Shown: piece by piece, positions 11,805-21,985 of the stretch
Numbering within the stretch: the stretch's first letter is position 1
Layout: each line of letters starts with the position of its first letter
Assembly: GCF_026914185.1 (NCBI RefSeq)
Contig: NC_070562.1
Span: 4,278,001-4,342,000, forward strand
Source: Puccinia triticina
Lineage: Eukaryota; Basidiomycota; Pucciniomycetes; Pucciniales; Pucciniaceae
Length of the DNA stretch: 64,000 nt
Direction of reading: 5' to 3'
Made by a program: the position numbers and the translations under genes
Notes under the pieces: generated by a model
What the model saw: only the letters and a program-made list of their open reading frames with translations
Told to the model about the DNA's origin: nothing
Database searches by the model: none

Positions 11805-12952
11805 TGTTGTGACACAGCAGGCTAGAGTGACTCTGAAAGGTAATTGATTACCCCCTTGGCATCCAGGATCTGATCCTGGATGCTGAATATCCCGCTACCA
11901 ACACTGGGTCGCTACGCTACGCTACGCTATGCTACGCTATGCTACGCTATGCTACGCTATGCTACGCTATGCTACGCTATGCTACGCTATGCTACGCTAT
12001 GCTACGCTATGCTACGCTATGCTACGCTATGCTACGCTATGCTACGCTATGCTACGCTATGCTACGCTATGCTACGCTATGCTACGCTATGCTACGCTAT
12101 GCTACGCTATGCTACGCTATGCTACGCTATGCTACGCTATGCTACGCTATGCTACGCTATGCTACGCTATGCTACGCTACGCTATGCTACGCTATGCTAC
12201 GCTATGCTACGCTATGCTACGCTATGCTACGCTATGCTACGCTATGCTACGCTATGCTACGCTATGCTACGCTATGCTACGCTATGCTACGCTATGCTAC
12301 GCTATGCTACGCTATGCTACGCTATGCTACGCTATGCTACGCTATGCTACGCTATGCTACGCTATGCTACGCTATGCTACGCTATGCTACGCTATGCTAC
12401 GCTATGCTACGCTATGCTACGCTATGCTACGCTACGCTATGCTACGCTACGCTACGCTATTTCAGCGCTACACGTTAGCGTAGCGGCAAAAAGCGCCCAT
12501 CTATTTTGCATAGCGTTAGCGCGCTGTTAGCGCCGCTACGCTGCGCTAATTTTCAGCGGCGCTAACAGCGCGCCAATTCTTTGTTAGCGTTAGCGCGCCG
12601 CTACAGTCGCTACGCTACGCTGCGCTGCGCTACAGCGCTTTTAGCGGAAAAAAGCCCTTTTTTCCCGCTAAAGGCGCTGTAGCGCAGCGTAGCGCGCGCT
12701 CTTTTGCGCCCTGCATGTGTAGCGTTCGCGCAATTGCGCGCATCTGCGCTAACGCTACGCTATCAGCTAAAATAGCTGCGCACCGCGTGCGCGTAGCGTT
12801 AGCGCATATGCGTGCAATTGCGCTAACGCTACGCTAAAAAATAGCGCATTTGCGCTGCGCTACGCTACGCTAACCGCTATGGTTAGCGTAGCGACCCAGT
12901 GTTGCCGCTACTGCGGCGAGGTTGAGCATGCGTAGCCCCTTGGGCTACAACA
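11805..12952 (-). repeat. 3' LTR of the copia element, interrupted by a palindrome/tandem-repeat transposon
   Basis: Left part 11805-11898 and right part 12905-12952 together match the uninterrupted LTR at 20947-21081. The interruption (11899-12904) duplicates CCGCTAC. Removing it and one duplicate leaves exactly 135 bp. Confidence 0.92.
11899..12904. mobile_element. 1006-bp element made largely of a (TATGCTACGC)n array, CAAC..GTTG ends, 7-bp target duplication
   Basis: Ends are CAACACTGGGTCGCTAC on the left and its exact complement on the right. Flanks are CCGCTAC at 11892-11898 and 12905-12911; the sister LTR at 21031-21037 has a single CCGCTAC, which is an empty site. About 550 bp (11905-12460) is a near-perfect 10-bp tandem TATGCTACGC. 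The remaining 440 bp is packed with direct and inverted variants of GTTAGCGCTAACGCTACGCT. There is no gene. Long frames reading LRYATLCYAM repeats are artefacts of the array. The closest relative here is 47662-47990. Confidence 0.88.
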
Positions 12953-12963
12953 CCCCCCCTCTT
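12953..12963 (-). promoter_or_regulatory. Polypurine tract of the copia element
   Basis: On the minus strand AAGAGGGGGGG directly precedes the 3' LTR terminus TGTTGTAGCCC. It is the expected plus-strand DNA priming site. Confidence 0.75.
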
Positions 12964-13091
12964 GCCGTAGTAGCCGTACTACATACAACTAGAACATGGA
13001 AGTAGAGAAAACAATTTTGAAAGAACGGCAGAACAATGGATATAAGATGAAGGGAGCAGGCAAGGAAAGAAGAAAAAAATATATACCCCAA

Positions 13092-13785
13092 TCACCCAGC
13101 CATTATTTTCTCCCTCAGCGTGGCAAAACTTTCCGGCGGCATGCACTTTGTGAAGATGTCTGCAAGCTGTTCTTTTGTACTGACCCACTCTAGCGCTGTC
13201 TTTTTCTGGAATAAAGACTCATTAGTGATATAAAAATCTCGGTCAGTGCGCCTTGTCCTCTTGTTGGATGCATCATCAGTAGACACCTTTATTGCGGATT
13301 GGTTATCACAAAATAAGAAACCTACAAAATCCTTCTTTAGGACATCTCAGAGCAGGTGTCTGACCCATAAAGTTTGCCTAGTTGCCACACCCAGAGCCAT
13401 GTACTCTGCGTGACAGGTCAAAGACGCCACCAATTGCTGGCGTCGCGACACCCAGAGAACGGGGCAGTTCAGAAAGGTGATCAAGACGCCATAGGAGGAA
13501 TGTGAAAACTCTCCTCCCCACGACACGTCTGCAAAAGTCTTAAGAGGCTTACTGTCAGTACAAGGGAAGAGACATAGCCTTAAATCTTTACTGCCAGCGA
13601 GATAGTTTTCCAGGCGCTTAATACCTTTCCAGTGGGTAACCCCCGGTTTTGCCGCAAAACGAGCTAGGTAATTAACCGCAAAGCAAATGTCCGGCCGCGT
13701 ACCTACTTCCAGGTAGCTAAAAGAGCCGATGTGAGAATGAAAGCTGGTTGGCTGGTGAAGAATGTCCGCTAACCGCCTCCTTCAA
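13092..13785 (-). pseudogene. Copia RNase H domain (3' end of pol)
   Basis: Minus-strand translation reads GTRPDICFAVNYLARFA near 13730-13680. It continues through CHAEYMALGVATRQTLWVRH, with an in-frame stop just after, and ends with ALEWVSTKEQLADIFTKC near 13150. These are standard copia RNase H landmarks (DIxFAV, EYxAL, QLADIFTK). One internal stop near 13350 makes it non-functional. It is separated from the RT domain by about 800 bp of unrelated sequence. Confidence 0.85.
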
Positions 13786-14600
13786 GAATATTGATGTCCG
13801 GGCTGTGTGATTGTCGGTAACTTGGCTCCGCACTGCTACTTTCCGCTAGCCTTCAGCGCTCCTCTACTGAGCCTGATCTATAGCGTAATAATCCGCAAGT
13901 GAATAAAGCTCCGCACGTCGCAAGCACAATAATCCGCAAGTAACTCTCAAATAAGGATAAGAACACAGATAATCTCTCAATAACTCTTGTACGTCCGTAA
14001 TTGTAAGTACAATGATGATGAGTGTAATCCGTAATACAATAGGATAAAGATAATAATAGTAGGATTCTGAAAAAGAGAGCCGAAAAACCCTTTCCGTCCT
14101 CCCCTCCACACACATCGCCGTTCCCACCCGATCCCGCACGTCTGACACTTTCCCGCACTAGTCCGCCTACTCCGCCCGCTATCCCGCTTGTCACTTTCCC
14201 AGACTCTGCTCCTCTCCGACGCTTGCCCTCCCACCGTCCTCTGTCTAGCCCCCGTCAGTCGTTCTCTCGCCACCGCCTTCACCCTGGTTCCACCCGCTGA
14301 TGGAACCCGCTTGAGCTGTCATGGCTCACCCGCTGACGCGCCGCTGCTACCAGTCCACGTGTGTAGTCCCGCCGCAGTCCAGCCCTGTCTTTTTCCGCTC
14401 CAATCCGAATAACCAATCCGAAATCCGCAATCCGCAATCCGCAATCCGCAATCCGTGCATTCCAATCTGCGCGTGACTTTCCGTAAGCTTTCCTAGCGTG
14501 CCTTCCTGACCTCATCCTCAGTGCTTATGTCACCGGAATGCACCATGCCTGAGCGGCTTTGTGCATTCCCCGCCCGCGCTATCCCCGCGTGGACATTCTA
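13786..14600. other. Insert of unknown origin between copia RT and RNase H
   Basis: Copia homology stops near 14600 (after YLSVIGVVIYI) and resumes near 13785. The interval is C/T-rich with a short CCGCAAT-type repeat at 14411-14455 and no gene. The copia motif around the junction appears on both sides in different versions, so recombination between two copies is an alternative to a simple insertion. No clean target duplication was found. Confidence 0.5.
14411..14455. repeat. Short CCGCAAT tandem repeat
   Basis: Four to five copies of a 9-bp unit, TCCGCAATC, in tandem. Confidence 0.7.
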
Positions 14601-17371
14601 CCGCGCTCGCCTATATAAATCACCACACCAATCACAGACAGGTAGCGACCAGAATCCGCTTCAACCCCCTCTTCATCCGTTGTCACATTGAAACCTGTCG
14701 GCAGTGGCGTCGTGACCGTTGTTGTCCCATCCCAGTGTTTGTCCAGGATTCCATTCACGTGCTCCCGCTGAAAGAGTTCAAAACATTTATTGGACCTCTT
14801 CACATTGAGCCCGACAATTGAATCTAAGCCTCCCGACCACTTTATCTTGAGAATTTCCTTCAGGTCGTGTTCCAGGCGTTTCAGGAGCGCGGGACTTGAT
14901 GCCGTGACGACACCATTGTCTACATGTAACCACACTACGCCGGCCTCATCCGGATGTCTGAGAATGTACAGACTGTTGTCATACTGGGATGGAGAATACC
15001 CAAACTTGTTGAGAACAGCCTTCAAGTGCAGCCACCAGCATCTGGCCGCCTGGCGAGTGCCATAGAGGGCCTTCTTGAGTAGTAGCACATGACCCGGCGG
15101 CGTCTTCATTCCCTCCGGCAATTTTACTCAAACTTTCTCGTCAATAGGTGAGTTCAGGTACGCCGCCACAAAGTCAAAGCTTTGAACAGGCCATCCGTAA
15201 GCCGCAGCGACCACCATTAAAAGACGCAGTGAAACAAATGTCGCTGTTGGCGCAAATGTTGCGTTGAAATCTTCTCCTTTGACTTGTTTGAAACCCTTTG
15301 CAACATATTGCGCCTGGAAGCATATCCCATCAACGTCTGCAGCCGGTTTCGTGGCAAATACCCATCTCCCTCCTAGAGCCTTCTTGTCCTCAGGCTTCAG
15401 TTTCAGAACCCACACCCTCATCTCCTCGAGGTTCAACAGTTCGGTGGCAATTGCTTTTGACCAGGACTCCTTCTCCGGAGAGTTCATTGCTTGACGGAAG
15501 GTCTTCGGGACTGAGATAGCGTAGAAATGACACAGACTCAGGATCTTATCTACAATTAACTCCTGATTGGTGAATTCAATTTCTTGAGAAAAATTGCCAA
15601 GTTGTAACAGATTCATAATGTAAACAACCAAAAGTTTCTCAGATGGCCCCGCTAGTGATAATTGTGGATTGTCTGACTCTGAGATGGCGTTGGCAACTAC
15701 TTCCCGTGGTAGGTCTTCATCCAGGAACCGGACCATTGCCGACAACACGAAACGCTTTTGATCGGGTATCCAGAACAACCATCCTTTGCTCTGCTCTAAA
15801 TGCGCTATAACAAGACCTTTGACTGCCCGTTCATCCAGCTTTTTTTGTTTTTCTTGAGGTATATGAATGTATCCCACAATTCCAAATACCCAGAAGCCGT
15901 CATATTGAGGTTTCCGTCCAAATAGGCATTCGTATGGTGTCAGATCCTTACTAGCTTTGTTGGGCAGGCAATTGAGAACGTAAGTTGCCCAGAGGAAGGC
16001 ATAACTCCAAAACTCCTTGGGCAGGGGACTGTCAATGAGGACCGTCCTTCCAGTATCCGCGACGGTCCGGTTGAACCTCTCAATCACTCCGTTTTGGTAG
16101 TGATGGTACGGGAGCGCCTTCTCCGCCAGAAAATCAGATAGTTTCTTGTTGGCAAAATCTCCGCCGTTATTGCTCCGGAGTGTTTGGACCCGTTTCCCAA
16201 TTGCCTGTTCTAGATGATTGATCGTGTCAATGATGTGCTGATTGGCCTCCAATTTCTGTTTGAGAACCTTCACAAAAGCATAGCCCAATGCCATGTCCCG
16301 CATCGTGAGCAGGTATCTGCCGCCATCGATTGAATCTACCTGAAAAGGGCCCATCAAATCCGCAACCAGAACATCCAAACGCTCGACTGTCCTAAGGGTA
16401 GAAGCTAAAGGGTTAATTTGTGTGCTTTTGCTGATTGCACAAACAGGGCAGTGAATTTTTCCGCTTGGAATCTCATCAGGTAGGCCATTCCCCAATTTTA
16501 GCTTAACAACTCTCCTTATGTGTCAGAGACTGGCGTGCCCAAAAACTCTGTGATAGTACAGAAGTTTCTTTTCATCTTTGGTCAGATTGTCTGGCTTCCA
16601 AGAAAAGTTAGTTGCCTTTGCCAGCGGTTCTTTGAACACCTCATCTGAGGGGGGCACCTTAGCTTTAGAAGCAAGAACAGAAATTTCATTGTCATCGGTA
16701 GCAGAAATAGGATTAGACACAGAGAGTTGGACGGAAGGAAGAGACTGAGGTGGAGAAGCGTGAGTTGGAGTATTGGGGAATAGAGACTGAGATGGAGAAG
16801 AAGAAAGAAGACAAGGATGGGAGATCGGTTCCTTTGCCGGTGTGGAAACAGAAAGCAGCATATGGCAGTTGTGGGGTTGAGTAGTTCTTGAGCTATCTGC
16901 TCTTATCAGCGGGTAGGGCATACAACACCTGTTTTTTGCGGACTCAAAAACACAATCAAAGAGATGTTCCCCTGTGAAGCGGGAGATATGGAACGTATCT
17001 GTGGCGTTGTCATAAGCAACAAGCGCGTTAGCTTTTTGCAGAGCTGCCATTGATATCAATGTGGTTTTAGCCTGCTCACAATACAGGACTTGTTGAATGA
17101 CAATAACTGAGCCATCAGGCGTCAGGAACTTCAGGGCTCCCACACCCGTGATCGCTGATCCTAGCCCACTGGTAGCTACAGAAAACGCGATAGGTTTTGG
17201 GAGAAGCCAAAAATCATGCAATAATGATTTAGAACCTGTAAAACCATGGGATGCCCCAGTATCAAAAATAGCAGTCTCACTCACCAAATCCTCTCCAAGC
17301 GCCATCAAATGGAAGCTGAGAGTATCCAGGTTGTCAGGAAGAACATTGACCTCCACCATGTGGGCGGTCAC
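14579..17371 (-). pseudogene. Copia pol: protease, integrase and reverse transcriptase
   Basis: Three blocks on the minus strand. At 16523-17371: aspartic protease (AIFDTGASHGF) and the first integrase zinc ligands (HRVFGH). At 15128-16495: integrase (HCPVC zinc ligands; ADLMGPF first Asp; VIERFNR catalytic Glu) running into the RT start (WVFATKPAADVDG, SFDFVAAYLN). At 14579-15121: RT fingers and palm (KALYGTRQAARCWW). Two catalytic aspartates are lost: the integrase second Asp reads RSNNGGDF instead of RSDNGG, and the RT box reads HVDN instead of VDD. Both are Asp-to-Asn, consistent with G-to-A change. Frame breaks occur near 15125 and 16510. The integrase D-to-N may predate element death only if another copy complemented it. 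Confidence 0.9.
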
Positions 17372-17621
17372 CCCCCGCTTTTGCCGGAGTTGAAACAGCT
17401 GCTCCTTGATTGGAGTTGTGATGACCGGCTGCCCAATGATTTGGTTGATACCGCGGGCGATAGTAGTTGGCCAGATTGCGCGCGTGTTCTTGATTCTTGG
17501 TGGGGGGGTGGAAGGGCCGTCGAAAATTGGTCCGTGGGAAACGGCTGGAAGCCATTGCTGTGCTGCTTGGGAGATGTCCGTAGATCGTCCCTACAATGGT
17601 GCCGATCGCTCTTCCATTGCC

Positions 17622-19181
17622 TCAACCAGCTTGGCCTGTTGCTGGCCTGTCCGGACAATTCTTCACATAGTGATTCTCGCCCCCGCACTGCCAACACTTG
17701 TGCGCTGTCACCACATAGAATTCAAGAGCATCAACCCACTCATCTTCAGCTACTTCTGCCAAGAAAGCAGAGACATCAAAGTCGGTTGTGTTGCTGGTCA
17801 AAGTTGCCAGAGCTGTTGGAGGACTGGGTGAGGTAAATGATGGGCTGGGATCTGCTTCTAGTTTGGTGGCGTGTTTGTGTTGGTCCTTGCAGATGTCAAG
17901 GGCCAGCATTATTGACTCAAAAGATGGGCATTGGCCTCTCTTGTCATCTTGTACCAGTTGTTTGACTCGCAACTCAAACGCCTTTTTGTAATTGGCGTTT
18001 GAGTCCATTACCGCCGCCTGTAGGACAAAGCCTAGGAACAAATTGACACCAACGGCTACATTGATGGAGGTCCACTCGGCGTACAAGGCCTTCAGGTCGG
18101 ATGCTATACCGGCATTATGTCCGTCGGGATCCATCTTGAATCTTCTGAATTTTTTGTAGATGTTCATCTGCGCCGCCCTTGAAGAAGTCTTGAAATTGGC
18201 CACGAGGTTGGTGTACATCACAAAACAGGTTGGAAGAGCTTGCATTTCCGCCACCAAAGACTGGTCGATGCTTGCAATGAGAATAGCTCGGCCGATCTTC
18301 TCATACACCACGGGCGCACTTTCTCGAATTGGGACCGTTGGTCCCGCGGCCGAGCTCTTCGACCGTCTCGCCAACCCCTCAGGCGTTGGCAAACTGGTGA
18401 GAAACCCCGGTCGGTGGCTCCACGGTGGTCAGACCGTTGGTCAACCGGTTGCTTTGAAACCAAAGACCAAACGGATTGAGCCATGAATTGCCAACGGCTG
18501 GTGGCAAATTTGCTTTTGCCAGCACCAAGGCTTGAACTGGGGTCGGCTGCCCCCAGTACATGTAGCCCTCGAGCTAGGCAGCTTTCCAAGCTCACTACAC
18601 TCGTCCAGTCGCATCGGCAGTGCTTGCAGCCGAGCCACTGGCGGCAACATGCGTACCGGTGCCTTCCAATCGGGTCCCCACCAGGTGACTGTGGCGGCCC
18701 GGGCCACCAGGCCTCCGGCGGTGACGGGGTGACCCGGGTACATTTTGCACCCGCTCCGAGGATTACCTCCAACGCCCAGCCAACGGCTTGGATGGCCCAA
18801 CGTTTACCCAAACATACATGTGTACCAATCTCCAACGGTTGCCGCCGCGGGCAGACGAACCGTCAGAACAACGGCAGCGCATACCTCCAGATGACGTTCT
18901 GGTGCGCCCGTGGTGTATGTCAATTTGGTGCACACTTTGAAGAAAAAACGCGCGTCCTTGAGGTTCAAGCGAGCTACCTCCGCCATGTTGCGATACCAGT
19001 CGCCGAAGTTCGATCCATACGCCTTAAGGGTGTTGACTGAACGAAACTGGGACTTGGCCGTCTGAATGGCGTGACCAACAAGCTTGCTTTGCCGGAGATG
19101 AAATTCAGCCTCTTCAAAGTCTCGGATTTCTTTGGCCAGCTGTTCATCCCTTTGTGAAACTTTTCCTGACACCTCAGGCAA
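17622..19181 (-). pseudogene. Copia gag
   Basis: The C-terminal half (17622-18392) has helical gag sequence and a zinc knuckle CWQCGGENHYVKNC that would bind RNA. The N-terminal half (18804-19181) contains GSNFGDWYRNMAEVARLNLK, the typical copia gag opening. About 400 bp between them is not in a common frame. Gag packages the RNA into virus-like particles. The whole ORF is disrupted. The N-terminal block may extend to about 19339 in another frame. Confidence 0.75.
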
Positions 19182-20933
19182 CGCGCCTCCTCCGTCTCAA
19201 CCGGTTCAGCCTCACAGTCATCAAGCTCGAGCTCCAGTCCAAACCAACCCTCACAGCACAGGTAAGCCCGACTCCTATACCAGTCTCGACTGATGATACA
19301 GGAGTTGTATGCTAACCAATCCATCCACTGTACCCTCATTTACCGCCTAGGCGAAGCCCACATGCAGGAGGAATACGACCAAACCAGTCAGGGCCTAGAT
19401 ACCGCAACCAACCTGGACCCCTAGTGGGCCAGTGCAGAGCAAAGACAATCGGCGTTCTATCAGAGTAAGCTGACTTATTCACATTGCTATAAAAGGACCA
19501 GTGGTTCTGATCCTCTGCTCTTTTGTCGTCGCATTTTCTTTCTCCTCCATCAGCTCCTATCCAGCACTGCTCATCTCTTCCATCTGAAAGATCCCTTAAA
19601 CAACCGCGACCGCTGCGCTCATCCAACAAACATTGAAATACCCTCTAGCGCTTCTACCACCTTCTCAGACTCAATTCAGTATATTGACGCCCTCGTCCCG
19701 GTATCCTGATTATTCTCGACCGTCTTCTTCTATTTTGTTATCTCCTTCTCAAGACCCTCTTCGTGTCATATCCCTATCTCTCTATTCACATCAAAACTCT
19801 ATTTCTTCTATCAGCTGCCTGTCAGAAGTGCGATCCTGCTCTTAGGTACGGACCAGAGTCCATGTTCTTTTTCTCTTCATCTTTTGAGCTATCATACACT
19901 TTGTACATAAGATCTAATGAAATAAATCTCTTAGTCACTTGAATTCTTGCACCCTTTTGTTGTAGCAGGTTGGCCTATGATGTGCAGGAGGAGCAGTGTT
20001 AGTTACACGTGGGGGTTGTATCTGCGGGCTGCTTGGTAGTCTTGGATCCATATGCGGTCAATCATCCACTTGGTCTGGGTACCTTGGCATGTTCTGCGGC
20101 GCCTTGCCTTTTTGAAGACCCTGTCCTACCGTCGTCTCGGGACTCGGTGGCACTTGATCTAGATTGGATTGAAGGAGTGTGATATCCTCCTCCATCCTGT
20201 CCCTGTGAGACACTCATCAATATGCCAGTTTGATGTGGCGGCCGATTTCAATGTTGATTGGCGGTCTTTGGTGGGATCCATTTGGGATTGGTGAAGAAAA
20301 AGATGTATGGGAAAGATTGGTCGGAGAGCTGATAAAGGGGAAATGTGAAATGGGGATTGATGATGGGAGATAGGAGAAAAAACAGAAAGATGGGAATGGG
20401 AGAGGATTGATGAAGTTATGGAGGGTGTAGAGATGAATATTCAGGATTGGCGAGTAAAGAGAAGTTAAAAACAGAATAAAATATGTCAATGAAATATAGA
20501 GTTATTGATATTTGTTATTTTGGGTTCAGAGGGGATATTCGGGGAGATAAGAGGAGTAAAAAAAGAAAAGAAAAAAAAAACGCAGAAGTGAGAGGGTTGG
20601 TCCACGTGTCGGAGATGAGATAAAAGATCAAACTTGTCTCCTCCAAAAATCACCAGCATTCAAGACTGGGCCACAGTCTTGTATTCGGTAGGATGGCTAG
20701 TCCTCCTAGCCTATGAAAATTTTCAAAGACAAATTCTTACTCTTATAACACCGTCGGAGTCAATTCCGGGAGATTGCTGAAAGCCCGGATTAACCAAACT
20801 GATTAGGTTCAGATTTGGCTCAGTGGTTTGATGAGTAATCAACCTTTGTCCTGATGATTAGTCAGTTGGATAAGCAAGCGAGTGAAGCTTGACGGTCGAA
20901 AATTGGGAGTATGTCAGAAAGAATGGAGTGTCA
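19182..20933 (-). other. Copia 5' leader region, non-coding
   Basis: About 1.7 kb between the 5' LTR and gag. A stretch at 19480-19960 reads on the plus strand like an LTR or promoter (TATAAAAGG at 19489, AATAAA near 19920), so a second LTR fragment may be buried here. No partner copy is in the window, so this is not proven. Confidence 0.4.
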
Positions 20934-20946
20934 AGGGCTCATAACC
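20934..20946 (-). promoter_or_regulatory. Primer-binding site for fungal initiator tRNA-Met (half-tRNA type)
   Basis: The minus strand directly after the 5' LTR reads GGTTATGAGCCCT. This is complementary to AGGGCUCAUAACC of the fungal initiator tRNA-Met anticodon arm, where CAU is the anticodon. Copia-type elements prime from an internally cleaved initiator tRNA, so this fits both the element class and a fungal host. Confidence 0.85.
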
Positions 20947-21081
20947 TGTTGTGACACAGCAGGCTAGAGTGACTCTGAAAGGTAATTGATTACCCCCTTG
21001 GCATCCAGGATCTGATCCTGGATGCTGAATATCCCGCTACTGCGGCGAGGTTGAGCATGCGTAGCCCCTTGGGCTACAACA
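20947..21081 (-). repeat. 5' LTR of the copia element (135 bp)
   Basis: TGTTGTGACACAG to GGGCTACAACA. Apart from the insertion it matches the LTR at 11805-12952 very closely, which suggests a fairly recent integration. It carries the empty site for the CAAC-ended transposon. Confidence 0.92.
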
Positions 21082-21300
21082 GAAATAAGAAAAGGATCAA
21101 TAAAAGCCCCAATCGTTGTGTTTTGCGTAATTGGTTGAATGCAACAATGTATGTGGGCGTGGTAACTGATCTGGGGATATTCCTGGTAGGAAAAGTCCCC
21201 AGTACCTATAACCCAGCAAGGCTGGGCTGACTGGTGGGCCAATGCTCATTGGTCCGTCTATACTCTGCTTGCCTGGAAGGCTCCCAGGTGTAACTCTCAT

Positions 21301-21516
21301 CACTGCCAGCATATTTGGCTGGGATTAAGTCATCCCAGTTTAACTGGGATGCACTCAACCAATTTAAAATGGGTTGATCTCATCCAATGAAATATAAACC
21401 CAAGGGGGGTACCTTGGATTTATATTTCATCAGTTGAGATCAACCAAGTTTGAATTAGTTGAGTTCATCCCAGTTTAACTGGGATAACCTCAACCCAGCC
21501 AATTATGCTGGCAGTG
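21301..21516. mobile_element. 216-bp CACTG-ended MITE (CACTA/EnSpm-like), copy 1
   Basis: Ends CACTGCCAGCATATTTGGC and the complement of CACTGCCAGCATAATTGGC. Flanked by CAT at 21298-21300 and 21517-21519. Inside are inverted blocks around CATCCCAGTTTAACTGGGATG and a central A/T-rich hairpin, so the whole element can fold on itself. CACTG ends plus a 3-bp duplication fit the CACTA superfamily. Copy 2 at 44046-44261 has exactly the same length. Confidence 0.85.
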
Positions 21517-21977
21517 CATACTCCCTTGGGGTTGGTACCCAAGTCTAGCAACATGGTGTTCACTCAAGGGCGTTGTACGCCCTCTAGTCCAATAATCTGC
21601 TTGGTTTGCGGGCTGCCCAGACTTGTGGTGGCCCGTGGCTTGTTGCCGTCTACGCTGTCTTGACTAGCAGGTGGCTGACAAATATTGTATCATTTCTAAA
21701 AATGGATACCCTAAAAATCTGTCTTATTAAATTAAGATCAGGACAACCCCCAGAGTTCTGCCTCATCAAATCTGAATTTGATACTCAAAAATCTGTCTTA
21801 TTAAATCAAGTACAGGAAATCTCCCAGAAGTACAGAGCACACCTCACATTTCTAAATTAATTCAACTAATCAAATATTGCATGCATTAAAATCCCATAAA
21901 TTTCATTGCTGAAACCTTTAAAGCTTATTTTAGAAAGATTGAACTACAATAAATAATACATAGTCAATCTCCTAGAG
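21517..21977. other. Non-coding spacer
   Basis: A/T-rich. It contains two related stretches, AAAATCTGTCTTATTAAAT at about 21713 and 21789, 76 bp apart. No gene seen. Confidence 0.4.
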
Positions 21978-21985
21978 TTTATTTA

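Larger units (their letters stand above)
11805..21081 (-). mobile_element. Complete but inactive Ty1/copia LTR retrotransposon (9.28 kb)
   Basis: Two 135-bp LTRs (11805-12952 after removing a 1006-bp insertion with its 7-bp duplication, and 20947-21081) start TGTTGTGACACAG and end GGGCTACAACA. The whole unit is flanked by GAAAT at 11800-11804 and 21082-21086. The order on the minus strand is 5' LTR, primer-binding site, gag, protease, integrase, RT, RNase H, polypurine tract and 3' LTR. The order integrase before RT defines copia. The coding part is broken by stops and frameshifts, and by catalytic Asp-to-Asn changes in integrase and RT. Confidence 0.93.

Noticed and set aside
11880..12530. 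Three long overlapping frames translating to LRYATLCYAM repeats
   Set aside because: They are the same 10-bp tandem array read in all frames. A 10-bp unit without stops is open in every frame; the block is a transposon interior.
17246..17836. Plus-strand frames of up to 196 codons over the copia gag/protease
   Set aside because: Antisense shadows of the retrotransposon coding sequence.
19480..19960. Plus-strand LTR-like promoter and poly(A) signals
   Set aside because: No second copy, no target duplication and no clear TG..CA borders; described only as part of the copia leader.
20947..21081. Solo LTR interpretation
   Set aside because: The partner LTR at 11805-12952 shares the outer GAAAT duplication with this one, and the primer-binding site abuts it, so they bound one element.
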